The translations under genes were made by a program, and so were the position numbers. Shown here in pieces: positions 7,661-15,900 of a DNA stretch of 64,000 bases. How positions within the stretch are numbered: the first letter of the stretch is position 1; every line of letters begins with the position of its first letter. The stretch comes from Parabacteroides massiliensis. Lineage in GTDB: Bacteria; Bacteroidota; Bacteroidia; Bacteroidales; Tannerellaceae. The DNA lies in NCBI RefSeq assembly GCF_900155425.1, contig NZ_LT700191.1, forward strand, positions 1,139,198-1,203,197, written 5' to 3'. The notes beneath the pieces are model-generated. The model was not told the origin of the DNA. It searched no databases and worked only from the letters and a program-made list of their open reading frames with translations.

Positions 7661-8101
7661 TTATCGAAGCCGTTTGAAGGCCACGCACGAATACACCTCG
7701 ATATTTTCCACGATCTCCTCGTGGTTGTGGTTCGTCTGGCTCTCCACAAGGTCAAATGCCATGAAAGTATCGCCATCCATGCACGAGAGCCGCTCATGTA
7801 TCAGTTCCGGCAGGTCAAACACCTCCAACGCCTCTTCCTTGAACGGGCTGCCCTCGTTGGCTGCACCGGCCCAGTCCGTCACGATATGCAGTTTCACTTC
7901 CGGTTCGGCCCGATATTCCACCCCGTCCACAATCGCATTCCAGCGTATCGGGCAGAACTCCACGAATACGGCAGGGCGTTCCCAATTCTCCTCCTGTTCG
8001 ATAAACTCCACATTGTGGTTCCACAGGTCGATGTGTTTTATCAAGCCTCCGCCCACCTCCTTCAGCTCCTTGCAGAGCATATTATAAAGTTCCTTTCTCA
8101 T
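7661..8101 (-). CDS. Phage hypothetical protein, possible tail completion/terminator protein
   Basis: A 146-residue acidic protein with an amphipathic N-terminal helix (LYNMLCKELKEVGGG), then FVEFCPIRWN and a beta-rich centre (VKLHIVTDW). This order, together with its place right after a gpG-like virion morphogenesis gene, recalls small tail-terminator proteins, but no family is firmly recognised. It is the last gene of the leftward block and overlaps the gpG-like gene by 4 bp. Confidence 0.6.
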   Translation of the reverse strand: MRKELYNMLCKELKEVGGGLIKHIDLWNHNVEFIEQEENWERPAVFVEFCPIRWNAIVDGVEYRAEPEVKLHIVTDWAGAANEGSPFKEEALEVFDLPELIHERLSCMDGDTFMAFDLVESQTNHNHEEIVENIEVYSCVAFKRLR

Positions 8102-8667
8102 TTCCGTCTTATATCAAATTCAACATTGAAATATTCCGTTATATTCTCCTCTATGATTTCACGGACAGCCTTCTCCACTTCGGGAGAAACCCCCAAGAAA
8201 CGCCTTCGGGGAATCTTGATCATGCTGCCCTCCTTTTTCAACGCCATGAACTTCCAGAACTCCGCCTCTCCGGTCAGCTGCACGGTACGTTTGTCCTTGC
8301 GTTTCTCTCCATTCTTCCTGCGCCCGAAAAAACCGGTCGCCTCGTAGTATTTATGCCAAAAGTAACGCTTCATCTTTTTTGTCACCTTTATCTCCCCGCC
8401 GTCATTGTGGATGGCCGCATACGGAAGGTCGGTGTAAAACGTGATGCTGTTCTCCGTGATTCGGCTGGAAACGCTCCGCCTGAGCCGGCCGGTATCTATC
8501 AAAATAGAACCTCCGGGACGTGTCGGGCTTTTACGCCGCTGCCATGCCTCGGAGAAAAAAGCCTGACGCTCAAAATTACGGTCGAACTCATCTGTCATCT
8601 CCACCCGGATATCCTGCAGGATCCGGGCGATTATCTTCTGCACGTCCTTGTTCATAGTCATCGTCAT
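8098..8667 (-). CDS. Phage virion morphogenesis protein (Mu gpG-like)
   Basis: A 189-residue protein of the gpG / phage virion morphogenesis family. The hallmark is GGSILIDTGRLRRSV followed by YAAIHNDGGEI, here at about residues 50-95. In Mu the G protein acts in tail assembly. A basic helix with KKMKRYFWHK follows. Three Met codons occur within the first five residues; the first is used here. The gene overlaps its upstream neighbour by 80 bp, so a later start is possible for one of them. A structural gene in the otherwise early leftward block is notable. Confidence 0.75.
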   Translation of the reverse strand: MTMTMNKDVQKIIARILQDIRVEMTDEFDRNFERQAFFSEAWQRRKSPTRPGGSILIDTGRLRRSVSSRITENSITFYTDLPYAAIHNDGGEIKVTKKMKRYFWHKYYEATGFFGRRKNGEKRKDKRTVQLTGEAEFWKFMALKKEGSMIKIPRRRFLGVSPEVEKAVREIIEENITEYFNVEFDIRRK

Positions 8668-8890
8668 TAAAGAGTAAAAGCTGGCGGGTCTCCTCGTCAG
8701 CTATTTTCTTGCTCGCATCCGCGCTCGCGTTGAGTATATTGTAGAATGTACGTTCGGTAACGGCATATACAGGATATACGTACCGCCGCCAGATCTCACG
8801 GTTCGGTACACCGCGTTTGGCATATTGGTCGTATATCCTGTTTATCTCCTCCACACGTTTCTCATAACTTACTCCGCGTCGCTTTGCCAT
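8588..8890 (-). CDS. Phage hypothetical protein, basic N-terminus
   Basis: A 100-residue protein with a basic, helical first half (KRRGVSYEKRVEEINRIYDQ, then TERTFYNIL) that could be a DNA-binding helix-turn-helix, and an acidic, Pro/Gly-rich tail. The last 80 bp overlap the gpG-like gene, so the tail (PDPAGYPGGDDR) is of doubtful importance. No family recognised. It starts 3 bp after the zinc-ribbon gene, in the same leftward operon. Confidence 0.6.
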   Translation of the reverse strand: MAKRRGVSYEKRVEEINRIYDQYAKRGVPNREIWRRYVYPVYAVTERTFYNILNASADASKKIADEETRQLLLFNDDDYEQGRAEDNRPDPAGYPGGDDR

Positions 8891-8893
8891 CGC

Positions 8894-9115
8894 TTACTCC
8901 TTCTTTGGATTATATGGTTGAATGTCCAGTTCCATCTTCGCGCTCACTATCACCCGGCCGCTGCCGCCACACTGGGGACAATTTTCCTCGATAGTATTCA
9001 CTTTCTTTTTTCTGAAAATCCGGGAAGGAAGTTCGGTCGTTCTCTGTATGACACCCGTGCCGTGACAAGCACGACACAGGGCTACTTTGGGGCTCTTCTC
9101 TACATTCTGTATCAT
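8894..9115 (-). CDS. Small zinc-finger protein with DnaJ-type CxxCxGxG repeats
   Basis: A 73-residue protein with two Cys motifs, CRACHGTG and CPQCGGSG, about 30 residues apart. This is the arrangement of one DnaJ-type zinc centre, without a J domain. Such small zinc proteins in phages may bind nucleic acid or act as chaperones. ATG 9115 is preferred: the upstream in-frame ATG at 9163 would overlap the DUF3164 gene by 37 bp. The C-terminal segment MELDIQPYNPKKE is basic. Confidence 0.65.
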   Translation of the reverse strand: MIQNVEKSPKVALCRACHGTGVIQRTTELPSRIFRKKKVNTIEENCPQCGGSGRVIVSAKMELDIQPYNPKKE

Positions 9116-9126
9116 ACTCTTTATTT

Positions 9127-9792
9127 TTAGGATTCTGTCATACCCAACGGGATGGGCTTCCACATCCCGTTATTGTCTCTTATCTCAGCTCTGATGAACT
9201 GCTTGCTCACCTCCGGTTGGTAACTCTCCTCGATGATGCGCACGCCTTCCATGAAACGCTCGTCACCGGTTTCCATCGCTACCTTGCGCAACTGAACGAT
9301 GCGCGAGGCTTTCAACGTACCTTTGGCATCACGTGCCAACAGGCGGAGAACCATGCTCACCAGCGCCTTGGTCTTTTCGTCCTTGGCGAGGCTTTCGATA
9401 TACTCCTTCACGATGGCAATTCCGTCCTCCACCGTATCGCGGTAACCGTCTGTCACATACACACCCAACGTGATACGCTTGCTTCCCTCGCTGTTGGTGA
9501 ATGTGTGACTGCGCTGATCTTCCTTTGCTTTCGTCTTGAACAGGTCGGACTTCATTTCAAGGATGGTCTTGAAATTCTCCATCACCGTCCGCTTGCTCTC
9601 CTTGATGCGCTCGCTGATACCCTGCAACACCGGAATAGAGCGTTCTATCTCCTCGTCCACCATCTGCTTATACATCTCGCGGTCGGCTCTCGCCTTCTCC
9701 TCCGCAACTTTCTTGGCTTTCGCCTGACGGAAGGCATCAAACTCCGCCTTCTCAGTTTCCGTCATTACGACGGTCTGGTTCTTCTTTTCCAT
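9127..9792 (-). CDS. DUF3164 family phage protein
   Basis: A 221-residue protein of DUF3164, a family typical of the early region of Mu-like phages. The N-terminal third is a long charged coiled coil (EFDAFRQAKAKKVAEEK). The core has HTFTNSEGSKRITLG and YRDTVEDGIAIVKEY, followed by LVSMVLRLLARDAKGTLKAS and the conserved FIRAEIRDNNG near the end. The molecular function is unknown; association with DNA or replication is inferred from its operon. The ATG at 9792 has no competitor. Confidence 0.8.
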   Translation of the reverse strand: MEKKNQTVVMTETEKAEFDAFRQAKAKKVAEEKARADREMYKQMVDEEIERSIPVLQGISERIKESKRTVMENFKTILEMKSDLFKTKAKEDQRSHTFTNSEGSKRITLGVYVTDGYRDTVEDGIAIVKEYIESLAKDEKTKALVSMVLRLLARDAKGTLKASRIVQLRKVAMETGDERFMEGVRIIEESYQPEVSKQFIRAEIRDNNGMWKPIPLGMTES

Positions 9793-9819
9793 AATTCAAA
9801 TCTTTTTGTTGTTAATCCA

Positions 9820-10011
9820 TCAATTCTCATACTCCTCACCATAATCTGGCGTTTCCAACTCGCTTTCCAACAGGGCTTCCTCATATTTCTCATAAGACCA
9901 CTCGTTCAGCCTGTTGAAAAACTCTTCCCGATCATCCCGGTCCATTTCCGGGAACACGTCAAGTATCTGGTTCTTGACATTCTCAAGCAGTTCCTTGAAT
10001 CTCTTATCCAT
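9820..10011 (-). CDS. Small acidic phage protein
   Basis: A 63-residue acidic helical protein with no recognised family. ATG 10011 is preferred over TTG 10020. It nearly abuts the gp16-like gene upstream and lies in the same operon. The acidic C-terminus (ESELETPDYGEEYEN) is unlike a DNA-binding protein; an inhibitor or adaptor role is possible but unsupported. Confidence 0.55.
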   Translation of the reverse strand: MDKRFKELLENVKNQILDVFPEMDRDDREEFFNRLNEWSYEKYEEALLESELETPDYGEEYEN

Positions 10012-10016
10012 ATCCG

Positions 10017-10508
10017 TCAATTTTTAGGGGCTTTGGTGTCTATGAACATATAGGTCACCGCCGCCGGTTGTTTTACTTCCTCTTTCTTTTTTTCCTTGAG
10101 CCCGCCCTTGCGCCGGATAGAGCGCAGCTTTACAGCCAGTTGTTCCAGTTCGTCCGAAGAGATTTGACTGAACGTCTTTCCCGCAATCCGAGGATTCCGG
10201 CAGAAGTCATTGACACGCGCCCAGTCCGAAGTGTCGATTCCCATTTTTTGCATGAGTCTCAAACACACGCTGCGCCAATATTTAAGCTCCTCTTGCATCT
10301 TCTGACGACGCTCGTCCACACCGGCCAATTTCTCCAATCCCTCACAACAGGTCTTATATTCAAGCCTCGTCATTTCACGAAGACTGTCTGTCCGGTTCCA
10401 TGTATACTGCAACACGATGGACTTCTTGAACTCTTCCCGGTCTCCGTTGAACGGCAGCTTGTTGAACAAAGCGTAAAACCGGGCGAAATTGGTTACTTCC
10501 TGTGCCAT
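10017..10508 (-). CDS. Mu gp16-like protein (DUF1018)
   Basis: A 163-residue protein resembling Mu gp16 (DUF1018), a regulatory or accessory protein in the early-middle region. It contains LKYWRSVCLRLMQKMGID and an arginine-rich patch, LAVKLRSIRRKGGLKEKK, both typical, followed by a lysine-rich linker and a short C-terminal strand. The stop lies close to the start of the next gene. Function in Mu is not well understood. Confidence 0.7.
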   Translation of the reverse strand: MAQEVTNFARFYALFNKLPFNGDREEFKKSIVLQYTWNRTDSLREMTRLEYKTCCEGLEKLAGVDERRQKMQEELKYWRSVCLRLMQKMGIDTSDWARVNDFCRNPRIAGKTFSQISSDELEQLAVKLRSIRRKGGLKEKKKEEVKQPAAVTYMFIDTKAPKN

Positions 10509-10509
10509 A

Positions 10510-10755
10510 TCATCCTTTCACTTTTTTCTCCACCGAAAGGATAGCCAGACTTATCATCATAAGTTTTACAGACTGACTGTCCTCCTCAAGCAAATCAATA
10601 TCCGCAACCACAGGCTCACCGCTCATGGCATTCCATACTTGCTCTACCTCTTCCGTCTTCTTTTGGTTCATCAAAAAGAGATACGCATCATACTCGGAAC
10701 GATCAAACTCAAATACGACCTGAACTTTCTGTTTTTCTTCCATAGTTCCTATCAT
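10510..10755 (-). CDS. Phage hypothetical protein (81 aa)
   Basis: An acidic protein with a beta strand (KVQVVFEFDRSEYDAYLFLM) and a C-terminal helix (SVKLMMISLAILSVEKK). No family recognised. It overlaps the upstream gene by 4 bp (ATGA), and the gp16-like gene starts 2 bp after its stop, so it is part of the translationally coupled early operon. A second ATG 12 bp downstream (10743) is possible. Confidence 0.55.
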   Translation of the reverse strand: MIGTMEEKQKVQVVFEFDRSEYDAYLFLMNQKKTEEVEQVWNAMSGEPVVADIDLLEEDSQSVKLMMISLAILSVEKKVKG

Positions 10756-10967
10756 TTATTGTTTTCTTTCTTCGTTACTTCATATCCTTTTTCTTTAAGA
10801 TACGTTGCCACATAATCATCATTGCCAAGGTCATTCAGCACATCAAAAAGATAACTTGACACATACCCTGCAACGGCATGTGCCGATGCATAATCAATTT
10901 TTTCAGAGATAAACTCCACCTTCTTGGTTCTACCCAATCCTCGAAATGCTTTTTCAATGTCATTCAT
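10752..10967 (-). CDS. Phage hypothetical protein (71 aa)
   Basis: A small helical protein: IEKAFRGLGRTKKVEFISEK, then AGYVSSYLFDVLNDLGNDDY and a lysine-rich end. No family recognised. The frame is open to 11045, but the first 26 residues there overlap the DUF4406 gene, so ATG 10967 is taken. It lies 19 bp after the DUF4406 stop. Confidence 0.55.
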   Translation of the reverse strand: MNDIEKAFRGLGRTKKVEFISEKIDYASAHAVAGYVSSYLFDVLNDLGNDDYVATYLKEKGYEVTKKENNK

Positions 10968-10986
10968 AATTCTATATTTTAAACTG

Positions 10987-11283
10987 TTATTCAAACAATA
11001 CTTTAATGCCGCATGAACTCGCCACGTCAAGTTCCAACTTCGCACCCTTGCTCAGTTCCCAGTCCTTCAGCATATAGATATACTCACAATCCAGAAGCAA
11101 GGCGATATCCGCCCGCATGTGTTCTCTCCAATGAGCCTCATCCGGCAGTCCGTTCTTAAAAGGATTGACCGGGGAAAAGCCCATATTTCTCAAATTCTGT
11201 TCCGCATTGGCAAACGCACCCTTGCGCTCGTCGATGTTGTAGTGGGCTATTGCCCCGCTGATGTAAACCTTGTCTTTTTCCAT
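10987..11283 (-). CDS. DUF4406 family protein (nucleoside deoxyribosyltransferase-like fold)
   Basis: A 98-residue protein that begins DKVYISGAIAHY and contains GFSPVNPF, then EHMRADIALLLDCEYIYML and WELSKGAKLE. This is the pattern of DUF4406, a Rossmann-like family related to nucleoside 2-deoxyribosyltransferases and common in phages. A link to nucleotide metabolism fits the TS-like gene elsewhere in the phage, but activity is unproven. ATG 11283 is chosen because the longer frame to 11358 overlaps the ATPase gene. It starts 2 bp after that gene's stop. Confidence 0.75.
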   Translation of the reverse strand: MEKDKVYISGAIAHYNIDERKGAFANAEQNLRNMGFSPVNPFKNGLPDEAHWREHMRADIALLLDCEYIYMLKDWELSKGAKLELDVASSCGIKVLFE

Positions 11284-11284
11284 A

Positions 11285-11905
11285 TCACAAATTATTACTC
11301 GTTTGAATGATTCCTTCTTCCCACACCACATAATAGCTGCCGGCCTCACCGATGGCACGGCCTTGACAATATGCCTTATAACCGACCACCCGGATCTTCA
11401 TGTCGCAGATATAACGCAAACGGATCGCACCGCCTCCCATCGGCTGGCTCTTCTTTTCCTGGCTGATCCAGATGAAGCACTTTTTCGGGAAACGCTTCAT
11501 CAAGGCTACCGCATCCGGATACTCCCATTCCGACACCTGATACGAATCCACGATGATAAACTTCGGGGACTTCGGCTTCTTCAATCGGTCTATCAGTTCC
11601 TCATAGGTCTCGTCCACAACCACACGGAACTTGCCTTGCACCTCGTTCATCTTCAAATATTCCATACGGCGTTGGAATGTCTGGTTCACGCCCTCCTCAT
11701 AGCTCAAGTACAACACAAGGCCGTACTTGCACAGTTCCTTGCCAAGCTGCATCACAAAGCTGCTCTTCCCGCTGGCACTGGCACCGCTGATGAACCAGGA
11801 GGCGTTCTCCGCTGGGAACCCGAAAGGCTTGTTCCATTTCTCGCCCCATGGCAACGTCACCCATTTCTTGGCGGCTATGTCTTTCGGACTATATGCTCGT
11901 TTCAT
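11285..11905 (-). CDS. RecA/RadA-like P-loop ATPase
   Basis: A 206-residue ATPase with Walker A GASASGKSS (41-49), a YLSYEEG segment and Walker B KFIIVDS (115-121), followed by FIWISQEKK, which may be the sensor strand. The order matches the RecA-like core of RadA and DnaB-type proteins with no extra domains. A role in phage DNA replication or repair after transposition is likely but inferred. Start ATG 11905 overlaps the upstream gene by 4 bp. It sits between MuB and the DUF4406 gene. Confidence 0.72.
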   Translation of the reverse strand: MKRAYSPKDIAAKKWVTLPWGEKWNKPFGFPAENASWFISGASASGKSSFVMQLGKELCKYGLVLYLSYEEGVNQTFQRRMEYLKMNEVQGKFRVVVDETYEELIDRLKKPKSPKFIIVDSYQVSEWEYPDAVALMKRFPKKCFIWISQEKKSQPMGGGAIRLRYICDMKIRVVGYKAYCQGRAIGEAGSYYVVWEEGIIQTSNNL

Positions 11906-12129
11906 GACTCTTTTTCTATTGATTCAATCCTATATTTCAGAAACCCTTTGATGATATGCGGAGGATGGTGTATCGGGCAGAATTGCCCTACGTGAAGCCC
12001 CCAATACGGGACATAAGCATCTTTCCATATTTCATTTTGAAATGGTCCGGCTTCCTCCACAAGACCACCTTCATTTACTTTGAGCCATAACAGGTCTTGG
12101 CCTTTGTCCTCTAAAACTATCTTAACCAT
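11902..12129 (-). CDS. Phage hypothetical protein (75 aa)
   Basis: A small protein with an aromatic core (KDAYVPYWGLHVGQFCPIHHPPHI). The Cys and the run of His residues could bind metal, but no motif is complete. No family recognised. It starts 3 bp after the MuB-like stop and overlaps the ATPase gene by 4 bp, so it belongs to the early operon. Confidence 0.55.
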   Translation of the reverse strand: MVKIVLEDKGQDLLWLKVNEGGLVEEAGPFQNEIWKDAYVPYWGLHVGQFCPIHHPPHIIKGFLKYRIESIEKES

Positions 12130-12132
12130 TTC

Positions 12133-13005
12133 CTATGCCATTTTAAGTTTCTCTATCTCGGTATATACTCGCCTCAGACCTCCACGTGTCTTGCGTACAA
12201 TCTGCGCTATATCCGCACCTGCCGGAGCATTTACTTTAGCCACCGTCCGAGCTTGGGTATTCAAAAACGCCTCACGCTCCTTGCCGTCATCAGGTGTCAC
12301 CTTGCTGTAACGGTCTCCATAACGGCTCAACATCTCAGTATAGCCCACTTTCTTACATTCTATCGAACGATTGATTTTTTCTTTCAAACCATCCGCACCC
12401 ATCATATACCAAGCACAACTGCGTTCGGTGGCATTCCACAAAGCCTTCAGCTCAAGGAACGCCTCATACTGCAAATCCCCGGCCTCGTCCAAAATAATAA
12501 GCGGATTCTCAATGGAACGGAGGTAATAAGTCAAATCCTCGTATACATCGCTATATTTACCTTTGGCATCCACTCCGAACTCCGCAGCTATCTTACGCAC
12601 CAGCTTCAGCTTAGTCTTCACCTGCGAGCAGTCGATATACACGGCATTCTTGTGGTTCTGCACATAATACCTTGCAGTAAAAGTCTTTCCGATGTTTGGA
12701 ATGTCGCATAGGATAGCCGACAGGCTCGACTGCTGGGAGAACTCAAGCTGGGCGGTTATATACTCGAACGTGGCGGTCTTGGCAACCTTCCACTCCATAT
12801 CGGCACGGAGGCCCACACCCAAACGACGGGCTATACTTATCCAGTTGGCATCACTAAGGGCTTTATCCGTCTGTCCGTTCTTAATGGCACTGTACACCGA
12901 TGTACTGATGCCAAGGGAGGCGGCATGTTTCGCGTCACTCGGATAGTTCGCACGGTTGGCAGCTATCGCTCCCAAAATCTTCTGTTTTTGCGCTTCTGTA
13001 ATCAT
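12133..13005 (-). CDS. MuB-like transposition ATPase / target selector
   Basis: A 290-residue protein with an N-terminal helix-turn-helix (about residues 23-65) and an AAA+ ATPase domain. In Mu, MuB binds target DNA as an ATP filament, delivers it to MuA and keeps the phage from inserting into itself. Walker B is PLIILDEAGD (168-177). The P-loop reads CDIPNIGKT (100-108), so the first glycine of GxxxxGK[ST] is Cys. The order transposase then ATPase, 38 bp apart, is as in Mu. ATG 13005 is the natural start. Confidence 0.85.
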   Translation of the reverse strand: MITEAQKQKILGAIAANRANYPSDAKHAASLGISTSVYSAIKNGQTDKALSDANWISIARRLGVGLRADMEWKVAKTATFEYITAQLEFSQQSSLSAILCDIPNIGKTFTARYYVQNHKNAVYIDCSQVKTKLKLVRKIAAEFGVDAKGKYSDVYEDLTYYLRSIENPLIILDEAGDLQYEAFLELKALWNATERSCAWYMMGADGLKEKINRSIECKKVGYTEMLSRYGDRYSKVTPDDGKEREAFLNTQARTVAKVNAPAGADIAQIVRKTRGGLRRVYTEIEKLKMA

Positions 13006-13043
13006 AATTCAAACGCTGTTATAATGTTATTCTAATCGTATTC

Positions 13044-15056
13044 TTACATATCTCCAATAGCCATTGCCGCCATATTGGTCGGCTGCCATTCGTAAGCTTC
13101 ATCGGGTTCTTCAGGAACAGATGCCGTAGGTAATACAAGGCTTTCCGTTTCCTCATCTTCTTCCTCACGTTGGACCGGTGCCACACCTACCTGACCGATA
13201 GCGTTATCACGTACCCATTTGTCAAAGTGACTCATTATCTTTGCCTGTTCCGTATAAGCTGCCTTATCTTCTTCGGTCTGTTCCGCCATTACACGGCTAT
13301 AAGTCACAACCGGGCGCACCTTGTCGATATAGCGGTCATTCTGATACAGGAACACATCGGTCGGTTTGCCTTCCTCATCCGGCAAATAGAAAGCCGTCAC
13401 CTTGCGGTTATTAGGCTCCAACTTCTCAAGAACCTCCGGACCGCTCAGCCACCAGTCAGCGTACGCCACACGTACCGTACTGTTCCGTCTTACGCTTGTT
13501 TCCACCCTCTCGCCGATATAACGGCTCAGGGTCAGTTTGTCAAGCGGGCGCAGAGTCGGGTTGATCCTCGCCACAAGCACATCCCAGCGGGTCATACCCG
13601 GATATTTCTTCTGGTTGGGGTGCAGCGTGTTGTTCCATTCAGCACAATCCCTGCGGTCATCTGCCACAAGTTCCTCAAACGTATAATATTTCCTATCCTC
13701 GTAGGTATGGTTCCCACTGTCGCTGATTTTCTTCTGATCCACACGCCGTGCCCCTTTACCGTACCAACGACCCACCCCTTCATGGTTCTTATGGGCGATG
13801 GTAGTCTTGAATGCGCCGTTCAACGGTTCGGCATATTTGTCCTGAGAGTTCAACGGTGCACAAAAGCGCACAAACTTGAACACCTCACCGGCTTTCAGGA
13901 AGCCCTCCTTGTACTTGCTCATCAAATGCTGCTCCACCTCGATACCGGCAGGCATCCCCCACCCGTTACGCTCAATCAGGCGGAACATATCCCGGAAACA
14001 GGCAACCACAAGGGCTTCGTCTTTATCACGGCCGTAAGCAAGCCCCACACGGCACTGGCTCACCATATCGTAGGCATAATAAGCATGTACGTATTCACCA
14101 CCCTTCATGCGACGCGGAAGATCCACGTCATCCATCGTAATCTGGGACAAGGAGAACTCTCCACTGTGGCGGTGCATGTGTGGCATTTGCTCGTGGTAGA
14201 ATTCCGACCACCCACGACGCTTTTTCTCTATGAGTACCTGGTTGGCCGGCTTGTTCAAGATGTTGCGAATGGTACTTTCGCTCAGTTCTTTCGGATCACC
14301 GTTCTTATCCGTAAAATCGTTATGGTTGAATATTTCCCCGGTTTCCAAATCCCATACCTCCAACTCACCACACACAAAGGAGATATACATCTCGTGTACG
14401 TCACTGCCATAAGGCTGGTTCGGCAGCACCGTGATGCTCAGCACGAGACGCTCGGTCTTGTAATCCACTTTCCTCGCGCACTGGTTACCGAACTTTCCAC
14501 TGATAAGGCACTCATAACCGTACTGCTTGTACTCGTTCACCTTCTTTCGGAAACGCAAGGTACTCGCCGGCAGATCATGTCCGAACTCTTCGCGCAGCGT
14601 CTCAATGGTAGTAGCCATCATGCTCCAATCATACTTCTCTCCCATTAACTTTCGATAATCACGACTACGATTGTACAACTTGATACAAGTATTCAGTACT
14701 GAAGCATTTATCGCATACTTTCTGGCAAGCTCGTCAGAAGCCTTATCGCTGGACTGCCGGGCAGCCCAATCCATAAAGAAAGCGACGGCAGCCTGATCAA
14801 GCTCGTAATTCGATATTATCCAGCCACGCAAAAGCACGGCATTGCCACCAGGATATTTCTCCTCGACTTTTTCTTTGTAAGAGGTAGGCAGACTATCAAT
14901 AACAATCAAAGCTCCATTTCCTTTCGCTCCACCACCACGACGTGCTACCTTTATCCGGCCACTGGATGCCATATACTTGTAATTCGGAACAGTCATTATT
15001 CCGCCATCAACAAGTTCACGAAACGATATGCAAAGTTTGTTATCGAAAAATTCCAT
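13044..15056 (-). CDS. MuA-like DDE transposase
   Basis: About 670 residues, close to MuA (663). The N-terminal 60 residues look like a DNA-binding wHTH (SFRELVDGGIMTVPNYKYM). The catalytic RNase-H-like core has the first Asp in SQITMDDVD (near 310) and the Glu in KYAEPLNGAFK (near 410). The second acidic position reads GIEVEQHLM (near 375), where an Asp is usual. The C-terminus is acidic and Pro-rich, as in the MuB-binding tail of MuA. It cuts both phage ends and joins them to target DNA. ATG 15056 is preferred over GTG 15062. Confidence 0.9.
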   Translation of the reverse strand: MEFFDNKLCISFRELVDGGIMTVPNYKYMASSGRIKVARRGGGAKGNGALIVIDSLPTSYKEKVEEKYPGGNAVLLRGWIISNYELDQAAVAFFMDWAARQSSDKASDELARKYAINASVLNTCIKLYNRSRDYRKLMGEKYDWSMMATTIETLREEFGHDLPASTLRFRKKVNEYKQYGYECLISGKFGNQCARKVDYKTERLVLSITVLPNQPYGSDVHEMYISFVCGELEVWDLETGEIFNHNDFTDKNGDPKELSESTIRNILNKPANQVLIEKKRRGWSEFYHEQMPHMHRHSGEFSLSQITMDDVDLPRRMKGGEYVHAYYAYDMVSQCRVGLAYGRDKDEALVVACFRDMFRLIERNGWGMPAGIEVEQHLMSKYKEGFLKAGEVFKFVRFCAPLNSQDKYAEPLNGAFKTTIAHKNHEGVGRWYGKGARRVDQKKISDSGNHTYEDRKYYTFEELVADDRRDCAEWNNTLHPNQKKYPGMTRWDVLVARINPTLRPLDKLTLSRYIGERVETSVRRNSTVRVAYADWWLSGPEVLEKLEPNNRKVTAFYLPDEEGKPTDVFLYQNDRYIDKVRPVVTYSRVMAEQTEEDKAAYTEQAKIMSHFDKWVRDNAIGQVGVAPVQREEEDEETESLVLPTASVPEEPDEAYEWQPTNMAAMAIGDM

Positions 15057-15068
15057 ACTCACACCTCC

Positions 15069-15431
15069 TTATTTCAATGCGGCCGCAAAATTTTGGATGC
15101 TGTCTATATTGGAAAATGTCACATTATCATAATGTCTCACCTCTTCCCCTTTATAAGTCACCACACCCGTGCTGTCGTTTTTACTGATCTCTAACAATGC
15201 GCCGTTCGGAAAATATTGGCGTATCACGTTATCATGGTCGTGTAGTGTCTCCATAACCGGAGCCACCGCCATTACAATACCACCACGCTCACGGGCGGCC
15301 TTCTGGATCCTACGGATGGTATCCGTATCCTGTTCAAAACGCAGGGCTTTCCAAACCGTCACGCTGCTTACGTTGAAAGCCTTGGCCAAAAACTGGCGAT
15401 CCTCACTTGTTACATGAATATACTTCTTCAT
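15069..15431 (-). CDS. HTH DNA-binding protein upstream of transposase
   Basis: A 120-residue protein. Its first 55 residues (SEDRQFLAKAFNVSSVTVWK, then a TDTIRRIQKAARERGG helix) look like a helix-turn-helix. The rest is beta-rich with YFPNGALLEISKND. It lies 12 bp upstream of the transposase gene in the same operon, the region where Mu has ner and accessory regulators, so an early regulatory role is plausible. No clear family. Confidence 0.65.
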   Translation of the reverse strand: MKKYIHVTSEDRQFLAKAFNVSSVTVWKALRFEQDTDTIRRIQKAARERGGIVMAVAPVMETLHDHDNVIRQYFPNGALLEISKNDSTGVVTYKGEEVRHYDNVTFSNIDSIQNFAAALK

Positions 15432-15493
15432 ATCTCACTTGATTTTAATATCCTAATTCGTTATATTTGTTGCGTTTTAAAAAAATAACCGAC

Positions 15494-15871
15494 TTATGCC
15501 TCAAAATCCGACATCACTGCCTTTCTTGGTATCTTACGCTGATACTCTCTCATCAGCGAAGAGCAGACCTCTAATCCAAACAGCCCTGACAGCGATTGCA
15601 TCTCTTCAAGAAATTGACTGCGTGTGTATCGACAACATAACGCTACCTGACGATATTGCAGAAGCCGGCGCTCGACTTGGAGCATACACGACAGCTGATC
15701 TTGTCTGGTTCCACTTCTCAAAGCATTCACTAATGACGCAAAAGGTGTTCGAGAAAGCCGTTCGCGGACTCTTTGCTCATAGTCAGTTGGGAAGCCCGGT
15801 ATGGGTGTTTCTTCTGCCGGAGAAATACCGACATCTTTACCCTTCTCCGTGGAATTGATTGTTCTTTTCAT
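15494..15871 (-). CDS. Phage hypothetical protein (125 aa)
   Basis: A basic protein with no recognised family: a polar N-terminus, then ALRSGTRQDQLSCMLQ and YTRSQFLEEMQSLSGLFGLE helices. The opposite strand also has an open frame (15496-15858). The minus strand is preferred because all neighbours read leftward and spacing fits the operon. Confidence is limited. Confidence 0.45.
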   Translation of the reverse strand: MKRTINSTEKGKDVGISPAEETPIPGFPTDYEQRVRERLSRTPFASLVNALRSGTRQDQLSCMLQVERRLLQYRQVALCCRYTRSQFLEEMQSLSGLFGLEVCSSLMREYQRKIPRKAVMSDFEA

Positions 15872-15900
15872 AAGTCACTCATTTTAGTGTCTATATCTGA

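Noticed and set aside
8588..8667. Long overlap of two phage genes as evidence against one of them
   Set aside because: Both have reasonable protein-like sequence; a later start for the gpG-like gene would solve it.
13170..14648. 492-codon open frame on the plus strand
   Set aside because: Antisense to the MuA-like transposase; no recognisable motif.
15496..15858. Plus-strand frame of 120 codons opposite a phage gene
   Set aside because: Plausible-looking, but the neighbours all read leftward; the minus-strand frame was chosen with low confidence.
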